This document shows positions 8,842-17,875 of a stretch of 32,098 nt of DNA, piece by piece; the stretch's first letter is position 1, and each line of letters starts with the position of its first letter. The notes beneath the pieces were generated by a model. The model saw only the letters and a program-made list of their open reading frames with translations. It had not been told where the DNA came from and did not search any database. Position numbers and translations under genes: made by a program. Source of the stretch: Bacteroidales bacterium (GTDB taxonomy: Bacteria > Bacteroidota > Bacteroidia > Bacteroidales > UBA932). The stretch is taken from contig JAEEQF010000001.1 of NCBI GenBank assembly GCA_016285175.1, positions 1 through 32,098 of the forward strand, written 5' to 3'.

Positions 8842-9759
8842 TTACCCCAGCACCAGGCATCGGCGAATCTGATGCTCCGGCAAATGGAATTCATAGTTCA
8901 AAGTGCGTGCGATGCGCTGCTTCTGCGTAGCTGTAAGCTGATAAACCGAAGTAACGCCATAAGAGGGCAGTATAGTCTTATCAATCAAACGGCATACATC
9001 CAAATCTTGCAGACGTGTCCTGCTGAAATTACGACCATTCTCATTATTTAGCATCTGGGCGATGGAGCGTTCGTCTACTGGTTCTATATCGGCAAGGGTG
9101 ATGGGCTTTCCAGTAGCATCTTTCTTTTGTTCGGCCTGCCAACTGTCATCCGTAAGGCGGTTCATCTGGTAAAGATAATTCCGGGGTGTGACATAGAACT
9201 GCTCGGCCCGACGGATTTCCATGAAGCTGCTCCGGACAAAAACTCCTTGCGCATTCATCTGGTACTCATCCGGAAACTCTGCCCGGCGGGGAAGGAAGGA
9301 GGTTATATCGGCCCGGCTCATAGGAACAGCAATTTCTTTTTTCAGGCCGATATCCTCTGCGAACAGTTCCCTGGCGGTGCAGAAAGGATATCCGAATGCC
9401 GTAGCAGCCGCTCCGTGATGCAAGCCGTTCCTGAGCACATAGTTTTGCAGGACCATCTGATGATTGAAGCCATCCACTTTCAAAACAAAAGTGTACTTTT
9501 CCCCAAACCTTCCTTTCCTGCTGTATTTTTTATTGACATATTTGGTATAGCACATCCGGAGTTGACTGCTATAACGCATCGGATCATTTGTGAAGACATT
9601 GAGGTGAGCATGTGTAGACATCTCGGCATCTACAATCAGTTCCGTATCCAAGGCAAATCCTCGCAGGGCCATAAGGTTGATGAACATTCCATGGTCTTCC
9701 TCGTCGCGGAACATAACCTCGTCGTGAGATGTAAAGCAAATATGATACGATTCTTTCAT
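8842..9759 (-). CDS. REP-associated Y1 (IS200-like) transposase, RAYT type
   Basis: A 305-residue HUH-superfamily single-strand DNA transposase. The metal-binding HUH motif is STHAHL (H50, H52), and the catalytic tyrosine is predicted at Y107 in YVLRNGLHHG, the counterpart of YIHLNPVRAG in RAYT proteins. These domesticated relatives of IS200/IS605 TnpA act on REP palindromes. Here a REPIN-like repeat lies only 3 bases beyond its stop codon, and a second copy lies 3.8 kb away. About 180 residues follow the Y1 domain, ending in a possible helix-turn-helix (LTATQKQRIARTLNYEF), which is long for a RAYT. No IS ends flank it. Its promoter leaves only 4 bases before the ATG. The 5' part is visibly richer in A+T than the neighbouring housekeeping genes. 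Confidence 0.85.
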   Translation of the reverse strand: MKESYHICFTSHDEVMFRDEEDHGMFINLMALRGFALDTELIVDAEMSTHAHLNVFTNDPMRYSSQLRMCYTKYVNKKYSRKGRFGEKYTFVLKVDGFNHQMVLQNYVLRNGLHHGAAATAFGYPFCTARELFAEDIGLKKEIAVPMSRADITSFLPRRAEFPDEYQMNAQGVFVRSSFMEIRRAEQFYVTPRNYLYQMNRLTDDSWQAEQKKDATGKPITLADIEPVDERSIAQMLNNENGRNFSRTRLQDLDVCRLIDKTILPSYGVTSVYQLTATQKQRIARTLNYEFHLPEHQIRRCLVLG

Positions 9760-9763
9760 GGCC

Positions 9764-9794
9764 GAAAGATAGAACGTACCCGGTTTATATGCAA
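9764..9794 (-). promoter_or_regulatory. Promoter of the RAYT transposase
   Basis: On the minus strand a TTG (9792-9794) is followed after exactly 20 bases by TATCTTTC (9764-9771), one base from TAnnTTTG. Only 4 bases separate the box from the ATG, predicting a leaderless transcript. Confidence 0.6.
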
Positions 9795-9888
9795 CGGGGT
9801 GTTGATAACTTTAGCTGTTTCAACCGATTTTTTATCTGTTTCTTACGATTTCATTGTTTTGGGTTATCGGGTTCTAAGGAAAAATTAG

Positions 9889-9896
9889 TAGCTTTG
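9889..9896 (+). promoter_or_regulatory. Promoter box of the structured transcript
   Basis: TAGCTTTG exactly matches TAnnTTTG. No upstream TTTG at the ideal 20-base distance is seen; the nearest candidates are a TTTG 27 bases before it and a TTG farther out. Confidence 0.45.
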
Positions 9897-9899
9897 CAG

Positions 9900-10092
9900 A
9901 GTAATCCTCCGGGATTCACACATACATATTTTAGCATTTGCTACCTATTCGGTTGCCAGAAACCTAGGAAATTTCAACAGTCAACCCGGATGAGTCAGTA
10001 AATGTCTGCGCTTTGGCGTGGACTGGACTTATCTGTTGACAAGGCTTTCCTAGGGCCGCTGGCATGGATATTCGAAAGTCCATGCCTTTTTT
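9900..10092 (+). ncRNA. Candidate structured RNA or methylase leader
   Basis: From the promoter box to the T-tract gives a transcript of about 190 bases with no open frame of note. Visible pairings form a rod: CCTAGGAAA (9963-9971) with TTTCCTAGG (10046-10054); TCAACAG (9974-9980) with CTGTTGA (10033-10039); AGTC (9993-9996) with GACT (10026-10029); and GTCTGCGC (10004-10011) with GCGTGGAC (10016-10023), closing a TTTG loop. A smaller hairpin, AATCC with GGATT, lies near the 5' end. Length and rod shape with an internal bubble recall 6S RNA (the Bacteroidota family 6S-Flavo would be the one to test). A leader controlling the methylase is equally possible. I recognise no family with certainty. 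Confidence 0.5.
10061..10092 (+). terminator. Rho-independent-type terminator
   Basis: GGCATGGA (10061-10068) pairs perfectly with TCCATGCC (10079-10086) and is followed by six Ts. It lies 57 bases before the methylase start, with no plus-strand gene upstream, so it ends a small RNA or works as an attenuator. Confidence 0.7.
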
Positions 10093-10130
10093 GTGCCCTG
10101 GAGCGCCTGAGTCAAGGATAAGTCGCAGAT

Positions 10131-10154
10131 GCCATAAGAAGCGCAGCTTATGGC
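10131..10154 (+). promoter_or_regulatory. Hairpin covering the methylase start codon
   Basis: GCCATAAG (10131-10138) is perfectly complementary to CTTATGGC (10147-10154), with an 8-base loop. The ATG at 10150-10152 lies inside the 3' arm. Such a fold would hinder initiation and could be a translational control; function is inference. Confidence 0.5.
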
Positions 10155-11310
10155 CAACAACACGAATCTTGGCGCCGCTAAGGCTGCCAAGAACGACGAG
10201 TTCTACACCCAGTATGCCGATATCCAAAAGGAGGTTAACGCATACCTGGAGTACAACCCGGACACTTTCCGTGACAAGACGGTGCTTTTGCCGTGCGATG
10301 ATCCGGAGTGGAGCAATTTCACCAGATTCTTTGCCCAGAACTTCGAGAGGCTGGGTCTGAAACGGCTCATCAGCACTTCGTTTGCCGTAGAAAGCAAGAA
10401 GTACAAAGACTACGAGCCCACCCTCTTCGAAACGGGCAGTCCCTGGTTTGATGCCGACAAAACCCGCATCAAGGGAAAAATCTTCGAACTAACCCGCGAC
10501 ACCAACGGTAGCGGCCGCATTGACATCGACGATCTGGAATGGCATTACCTGGAGGGTGATGGGGATTTCCGAAGTCCGGAGGTCTGCGCCCTCCGCGACC
10601 AATCCGACATCATCGTCACCAACCCGCCATTCAGTTTGTTCAGGGAGTTCATGCTTTGGCTGATTAAATCCAAGAAACAGTTTTTAATCATTGGGAATCA
10701 GAATGCTATTACCTATCGTGAGTTTTTCCCTCTTGTCAAGAGTGATCTTTGCTGGTTAGGGGTTACCGGATTTGGGTCTGATATGGTTTTCGGTGTACCT
10801 GATGGCGTAGAGGTTGATATCAAAGACAAACTGAAAGCCGAGAAGATGGGTTATGTTGGGAATTTTACTCGCCTTGGCAATTCTTGTTGGTTCACAAATA
10901 TCGACCATGGTCGGCGCCATACTCCTTTATCGCTCATGACTATGAAAGACAATATTCGATACGGGAAGCATAAAGAGTTGAAAGAGAACGGCTACAGAAA
11001 GTACAGCAACTATGACGCATTGGATATTCCAGCAATTGATGCTATCCCGTCAGATTATGATGGCATAATGGGTGTTCCGCTGACATTCCTGGATAAATAC
11101 TGCCCAGAGCAGTTTGAGATTATTTGGAGAACTGGAGATATCGATTGGGCAGAGAAAGAGTGCTATTTTTTCACGCCTCCGGCAGCAGCTGATGCTGAAA
11201 GGTATAAGAAACAAGATAGGACTTGGCGCGTTCAGAATCCATATTTCATAAACCAAAACGGCATACCAGAAACCTGTTATTTTAGAATACTCATCCGCAA
11301 GAAACAATGA
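10150..11310 (+). CDS. EcoRI-family adenine-specific DNA methyltransferase
   Basis: A 386-residue DNA adenine methyltransferase resembling the M.EcoRI family. Evidence is the N-terminal NDEFYTQ stretch, the family-typical CDDPEWSN at residues 49-56, and the catalytic TNPPFS at 157-162 (motif IV, N/D-PP-F/Y). M.EcoRI modifies the inner A of GAATTC; the target here is unknown. The usual EcoRI-type nuclease is absent, and a DUF262-HNH protein follows 153 bases downstream. Composition changes inside the gene: sampled 60-base lines before base 10640 are 53-63% G+C, whereas lines from 10681 to 11220 are 35-47%, suggesting a mosaic with a foreign C-terminal half. No promoter lies between the upstream terminator and the ATG, so expression may need read-through. 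Confidence 0.88.
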   Translation: MANNTNLGAAKAAKNDEFYTQYADIQKEVNAYLEYNPDTFRDKTVLLPCDDPEWSNFTRFFAQNFERLGLKRLISTSFAVESKKYKDYEPTLFETGSPWFDADKTRIKGKIFELTRDTNGSGRIDIDDLEWHYLEGDGDFRSPEVCALRDQSDIIVTNPPFSLFREFMLWLIKSKKQFLIIGNQNAITYREFFPLVKSDLCWLGVTGFGSDMVFGVPDGVEVDIKDKLKAEKMGYVGNFTRLGNSCWFTNIDHGRRHTPLSLMTMKDNIRYGKHKELKENGYRKYSNYDALDIPAIDAIPSDYDGIMGVPLTFLDKYCPEQFEIIWRTGDIDWAEKECYFFTPPAAADAERYKKQDRTWRVQNPYFINQNGIPETCYFRILIRKKQ

Positions 11311-11316
11311 AACAGG

Positions 11317-11446
11317 CTGGCAGGCATCGGCTTCGGACGGCGTAGCCGCCCGTGGCTTCGTGAACGGGAGGGGCCCGCTGGCCCGAAGGGACAGTGGGAG
11401 GGATAGCGCTGAAAGCGCGTACCGGCCCGAAGCCGATGCCTGCCAG
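11317..11446. repeat. 130-bp multi-hairpin palindromic element
   Basis: A perfect 20-bp inverted repeat (11317-11336 with 11427-11446; arms CTGGCAGGCATCGGCTTCGG and its complement) closes a series of smaller hairpins: CGGC with GCCG, CCCGT with ACGGG, CCCGCTG with CAGTGGG enclosing CCC-GAA-GGG, and GCGC-TGAAA-GCGC. Drawn as RNA it is a multi-branched, cloverleaf-like fold. It fills nearly all of the gap between methylase and nuclease. It is unrelated in sequence to the 145-bp repeats. It could be a MITE or another REP family, a structured RNA, or an mRNA processing element; I cannot choose between these. Confidence 0.75.
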
Positions 11447-11463
11447 TCGCAAACAAACAGAAT

Positions 11464-12636
11464 ATGATAGCACGACTTGTAACCGACTGGTCCATCGGCG
11501 ATATTTGCAAGGGGTTCCAGTACAACGAATACGAAGGCAAGGGCCTGTATGGCCTTTCTGGAAAACTGACCATCCAGCCGGAGTTCCAGCGCCACTACCT
11601 GTATGCCGAAAACGGCGGCAAGAAGGAGGTGGACGTGATCCAGTCTGTCCGGAACGGTTATCCGCTGGGGCTCATCTACTTCTCCAAAGCGGGCGAAGAT
11701 CGATACGAAGTCCTGGATGGCCAGCAGCGCATCACTTCACTGGGGCGCTTCATAACCGAAAAGTTCGCCTGGATTGATGCCGACGGCCGACCGTGGTATT
11801 TCAGTGCGCTTAACCCGGACGAGCAGGAGAAGTTCCTGAATACCAAACTGCTCATCTACGTCTGCGAGGGCACGGAAAAGGAAATCAAGGACTGGTTCCG
11901 CACCATCAACATCGTGGGCATCCCGCTCAATAATCAGGAAACGCTAAATGCCGTCTATTCCGGTCCGTTCGTAACCAAAGCCAAGGAAGAATTCAGCAAC
12001 TCCAACAACACCAATATCAACAAATGGAGTTATTTCATTCCGGGTACCGCCAAACGTCAGGACTACCTGGCCGCGGCGCTGGACTGGGTGAGCAAGGGGA
12101 ATGTGGAAGAGTATATGGCTGCGCATCGCTACGATGACGATATCACCGAACTCAAGGCCTACTTTACCTCCGTCATCGACTGGATTACCTCAGTATTTGA
12201 CCTCACGCCGGAGAAGGAAATGTGTGGCTTAAAGTGGGGCGAACTCTATGAACGTTTCCACAAAACGGCATACAACCCGGAAGAAGTGGCCGCCACAGTA
12301 CGCGAACTATACGAGAGTTTCTATGTAAAGGAGAAAAAGGGCATCTTCGAATACATTCTGGATGGCTGCCAGAACACGAAACTGCTCAACGTCCGCGTGT
12401 TCGACGAGCCCACAAAAAAGGCAGTGTATGCGCAGCAGACCGCGGCCGCCAAAGAGAAGGGTGAATCCAACTGCCCGCTATGCGCCATCGGCCACGATGC
12501 CAATCACACCAAAATCTGGGACCTGAAGGATATGGATGCCGACCACGTTACCGCATGGAGCAAGGGTGGCGCGACAGACATATCAAACTGCCAGATGTTG
12601 TGCAAGACGCACAATCGGGCAAAGGGGAATCGATAG
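11464..12636 (+). CDS. DUF262 and HNH endonuclease domain protein
   Basis: A 390-residue protein with an N-terminal DUF262 (ParB-like fold; GmrS-like) domain and a C-terminal HNH nuclease. DUF262 signatures are [10 protein letters not shown] near residues 38-47 and VLDGQQRIT at 83-91; in related proteins this domain binds or hydrolyses nucleotides. The HNH part has a zinc pair CPLC (C337, C340), the ADH motif at 359-361 and [14 protein letters not shown] at the end. DUF262 nucleases are found in defence loci such as the type IV enzyme GmrSD. With the methyltransferase upstream it forms a candidate restriction-modification pair, though a modification-dependent or unrelated nuclease is possible. 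No promoter box or Shine-Dalgarno is seen; the multi-hairpin element ends 17 bases before the ATG. Its stop lies 5 bases before the second 145-bp repeat. Confidence 0.85.
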   Translation: MIARLVTDWSIGDICKGFQYNEYEGKGLYGLSGKLTIQPEFQRHYLYAENGGKKEVDVIQSVRNGYPLGLIYFSKAGEDRYEVLDGQQRITSLGRFITEKFAWIDADGRPWYFSALNPDEQEKFLNTKLLIYVCEGTEKEIKDWFRTINIVGIPLNNQETLNAVYSGPFVTKAKEEFSNSNNTNINKWSYFIPGTAKRQDYLAAALDWVSKGNVEEYMAAHRYDDDITELKAYFTSVIDWITSVFDLTPEKEMCGLKWGELYERFHKTAYNPEEVAATVRELYESFYVKEKKGIFEYILDGCQNTKLLNVRVFDEPTKKAVYAQQTAAAKEKGESNCPLCAIGHDANHTKIWDLKDMDADHVTAWSKGGATDISNCQMLCKTHNRAKGNR

Positions 12637-12641
12637 CCTCT

Positions 12642-12786
12642 TTGCCGCGAATCCACAAAAACGGGCCGCCAGTGCATTCTGTGTGTACTGGCGGCAATGT
12701 TTTAGGCCGAAAAGGCCGATTTCCTTGCCGCGAATCCAGCTGGAGGGCGGCACAGGGCCGATTTTGTGGATTCGCGGCAAAGCAGA
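12642..12786 (+). repeat. REPIN-like 145-bp repeat, copy B
   Basis: Same length and orientation as copy A. Here the terminal inverted repeat is perfect over 21 bases (12640-12660 with 12762-12782), reaching 2 bases outside the 145-bp unit on the left. The internal hairpins are the same as in copy A, with one base change before the 16-base variable block. It fills the gap between the HNH stop and the TGA stop of the convergent esterase, which begins at the next base. Confidence 0.9.
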
Positions 12787-14328
12787 TCAGTGGGTTCGGC
12801 GGAATTCGTCCAGCTGGCGGAAGCAGCACTCGTTCAGGAGGGCCTGCAGCGGGCGGTCGAAGTTGCGGCGGACGCTGCACTCGTAATCGAAGATAAAGCA
12901 TTCTCCGTTTTCCGGAGTGTAGGGCTGCCACTCCGGCAGCCCTTCTACGTTGGGATTGCCCGTGATGGCAAAGTTGGCCCAGCTGCGGCTCATGTTCTGC
13001 GCCAGCTGCCAGTCGGCCTGGGAAGGCTCCGGAAGCACCCGGCCATGCAGGTTAGGCGTATTGAAGCAGAAGTTCAATTCGTAGCCGTGCACGGAGCCCT
13101 GGTCGGCCGGGGATTTCCAGGTGAACATATACATCCAGGTGGGTGCCTTGCGGGCAGTGGCCACCGCATCGGCCGTAATGAGGGTCTTGGGACGGAACAT
13201 CATGTCGATGGACAGAAGGTCCTGCGGCGTGTAGTTGGGCCAGGCCTGGGCAAAGGCGGCAATATACTCGTCCACCCTGTCGCCGAAGGTGGGCCTTAGC
13301 CGCTCCCTGGCTTCGTCCAGCGTCATCGGCGTGCCATAGACGCGGCGCTGGAGCTCATTGAAGGTGGTACCGATCATCAGCGGCACATCCGAGGAAATCT
13401 CTGCGAAATCCGGCTGGAAGGGCTGTTGGAGCAGTACTTCACCGTCCGGAGCCGGGCCGAAGCCCCACATCATGGGCGTTCCGGGAGAACGGGTGCCGAT
13501 ACTGGCAGCCATGGCCCGCTGGCCGGCTGCCACCAGGTCTGAGTAAGGGACATCGGAGAGTTTCTCCACATCTCCGCCCAGCTGCTCCACTACGGCCTGG
13601 CCCAGCTCCTCCGTCATAGCCTTTGTATTCACGTTGAGGATGGTACCGCTCATGATGATGGCCTTGTGGAAGAGTCCCCTGGCGGCGGGCATGCACATAA
13701 GGGTTCCCACCTTGCCGCCACCGCCGGATTCTCCGAAGATGGTCACGTTGGACGGGTCCCCGCCGAAGGCTTTGATATTGTCCCGGATCCACTCCAGGGC
13801 CTGCACGATATCCAGCATGCCCACCATACCGGAGTGCTTGTATTTTTCCCCGTAAGCGGACAGGTCCAGGAAGCCCAGGATGTTAAGCCGATGGTTGAGG
13901 CTCACTACAACGACATCCTGTTTAGCCAGGCCCATACCGGGGTTGCCGGCGGCCGATCCCGAGTCGAAGCCGCCGCCATGGATCCACAGCATCACGGGCT
14001 TACGGGCTTTCAGGTCCGTTGTCCAGACATTGAGGACACAAGAGTTCTTCTCCGACATGACGCTCTCCGGCACTTCCCGCCTGCCATTCCCCTGCATCAC
14101 CTGCGGGCCAAAGTGGTCGCACACCATGACGGTATCCCATTTCTCTACGGGAAGCGGGGGCATGAAACGCTCCACCCGGGCATAAGGGATGCCCATGAAG
14201 GCCAGCGTGCCCTCTTGTTCGATGCCTTTGACCAGGCCGTCTTGGGTGCGGACCACCAGCGGGTCCTTCGGCGCACAGGCAGCCGCCAGGAAGGCCACCG
14301 CACAAAAGAATGTAGTAAGGAGTCTCAT
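12787..14328 (-). CDS. Type-B carboxylesterase lipoprotein
   Basis: A 513-residue serine hydrolase of the carboxylesterase/para-nitrobenzyl esterase family. The start is placed at [18 protein letters not shown], a type II signal peptide with its lipobox cysteine at residue 18, so the enzyme is likely anchored in the cell envelope. The frame is open farther upstream into the uvrA region, but that stretch has no signal peptide. Family motifs are the oxyanion-hole IHGGGF, the nucleophile elbow FGESGGGG, a glutamate in IGTTFNELQ, and the histidine in [11 protein letters not shown]. The substrate is unknown. The promoter box TATTTTTG on the minus strand lies 19 bases before the ATG. It is divergent from uvrA, and its stop abuts the 145-bp repeat copy B. 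Confidence 0.9.
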   Translation of the reverse strand: MRLLTTFFCAVAFLAAACAPKDPLVVRTQDGLVKGIEQEGTLAFMGIPYARVERFMPPLPVEKWDTVMVCDHFGPQVMQGNGRREVPESVMSEKNSCVLNVWTTDLKARKPVMLWIHGGGFDSGSAAGNPGMGLAKQDVVVVSLNHRLNILGFLDLSAYGEKYKHSGMVGMLDIVQALEWIRDNIKAFGGDPSNVTIFGESGGGGKVGTLMCMPAARGLFHKAIIMSGTILNVNTKAMTEELGQAVVEQLGGDVEKLSDVPYSDLVAAGQRAMAASIGTRSPGTPMMWGFGPAPDGEVLLQQPFQPDFAEISSDVPLMIGTTFNELQRRVYGTPMTLDEARERLRPTFGDRVDEYIAAFAQAWPNYTPQDLLSIDMMFRPKTLITADAVATARKAPTWMYMFTWKSPADQGSVHGYELNFCFNTPNLHGRVLPEPSQADWQLAQNMSRSWANFAITGNPNVEGLPEWQPYTPENGECFIFDYECSVRRNFDRPLQALLNECCFRQLDEFRRTH

Positions 14329-14347
14329 AATTGCGTTATTAGCTTTA

Positions 14348-14355
14348 CAAAAATA
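14348..14355 (-). promoter_or_regulatory. Promoter -7 box of the esterase
   Basis: The minus strand reads TATTTTTG, an exact TAnnTTTG match. A TTG lies 22 bases upstream at 14378-14380 and belongs to the REP-like half-site. Confidence 0.65.
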
Positions 14356-14365
14356 GGCATTATCT

Positions 14366-14380
14366 GTGGATTCACGGCAA
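14366..14380 (+). repeat. Solitary REP-like half-site
   Basis: GTGGATTCACGGCAA matches the right terminal arm of the 145-bp repeats (GTGGATTCGCGGCAA) at 14 of 15 positions. No partner arm is seen nearby. It sits in the intergenic region between the esterase and uvrA and overlaps the likely upstream promoter element of the esterase. Confidence 0.6.
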
Positions 14381-14401
14381 GAATTATCCCGTTTTTCTTC
14401 G

Positions 14402-14409
14402 TATCTTTG
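14402..14409 (+). promoter_or_regulatory. Promoter -7 box of uvrA
   Basis: TATCTTTG exactly matches TAnnTTTG; the ATG follows after 6 bases, predicting an almost leaderless transcript. I see no clear TTTG at the expected upstream distance. Confidence 0.65.
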
Positions 14410-14415
14410 TAGTCT

Positions 14416-17204
<2,789 letters not shown>

Positions 17205-17208
<4 letters not shown>

Positions 17209-17849
17209 AACTGATAATCTTCGATTTTGACGGGACGCTGGCCGATACGCGCGGCTATATCGTAGCTACCATGCACAAGACCATGCGCCAGCTGGGCCTT
17301 CCCCTTCGCCCGGCGGATGAGTGCGCCGCCACCATCGGCCTGCCCCTGAAAGGCTGCTTCCAGCAGCTGTATCCGGGCATACAGGATGCCGAGGCGGAGC
17401 TTTGCATGGCCACCTATCGCCGCATCTTCGACAAGGACAGGGACGCCTCCTCCGTAGCGTTGTTCCCGGGGGTGAAGGAAACCCTGCAAAACTTGAAAAA
17501 GAAAGGATACCTGCTGAGCATAGCTTCTTCCCGTACCACCCGCACCATGGTGCAGATGCTGGAAGAAAAGGACCTTGTTTCCCCTTTCTCCCTTTTTATC
17601 GGCGTCACCGAAGTCCAGAACGCCAAACCGCATCCGGAGCCGGTCCTTAAAACGCTGGAGGCGCTGGAAGTTCCTGCTTCCGAAGCACTTGTAGTGGGCG
17701 ACATGCCCGTGGACATCCTCATGGGCAGCCGCGCCGGCGCCCGTACCTGCGGCGTCACCTATGGCAACAGCACCCGCCCCGAACTTCTGGAGGCAGGTGC
17801 CGATTATATCATAGATTCCTTTACCGAATTGGAGTCGCTGCTGGGATAG
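17205..17849 (+). CDS. HAD-family phosphatase, phosphoglycolate phosphatase-like
   Basis: A 214-residue haloacid dehalogenase-type hydrolase. Motif I is FDFDGTLADT with the nucleophile and acid aspartates, motif II is in IASSRTT, motif III is the lysine of NAKPHPEP, and motif IV is VVGDMPVDI. A helical cap sits between motifs I and II, as in Gph and PpaX. The substrate may be 2-phosphoglycolate, which can arise in repair of oxidised DNA ends, or another small phosphate ester. It starts inside the uvrA stop (ATGA), so it is co-translated with the repair gene. Confidence 0.85.
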
Positions 17850-17875
17850 CCGGGCTACTCTGCGGACATCTATGC

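Larger units (their letters stand above)
9760..10149. other. Gene-free 390-bp region between transposase and methylase
   Basis: No credible protein gene fits here. It holds the transposase promoter on the minus strand, and on the plus strand a promoter box (9889-9896), a long rod-like fold (9963-10054), a terminator-like hairpin with six Ts (10061-10092) and a hairpin over the methylase start codon (10131-10154). Confidence 0.8.
8694..12786. mobile_element. Accessory island bracketed by 145-bp direct repeats
   Basis: The two copies of a 145-bp hairpin-rich repeat lie in the same orientation and enclose a Y1 transposase, a structured non-coding region, an EcoRI-family methyltransferase, a multi-hairpin element and a DUF262-HNH protein. 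Outside the repeats lie an acyl-CoA ligase and an esterase in convergent orientation. Recombination between the repeats would remove the whole set and leave one repeat between the two flanking stop codons. Base composition inside is uneven. No integrase, att core or target-site duplication is visible, so calling it mobile is inference. Confidence 0.45.

Noticed and set aside
9889..10149. Group I/II intron or retron RNA
   Set aside because: No reverse transcriptase or maturase gene lies nearby, and I see no domain V or catalytic-core signature.
8694..12786. Integron cassette array with attC-like sites
   Set aside because: The palindromic elements follow genes and are of attC-like length, but no GTTRRRY/RYYYAAC core pair and no integrase are present.
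8694..12786. CRISPR array or composite insertion sequence
   Set aside because: There are only two distant repeat copies with no spacers. The transposase is a single Y1/RAYT gene rather than paired IS copies, and no target-site duplication is seen.
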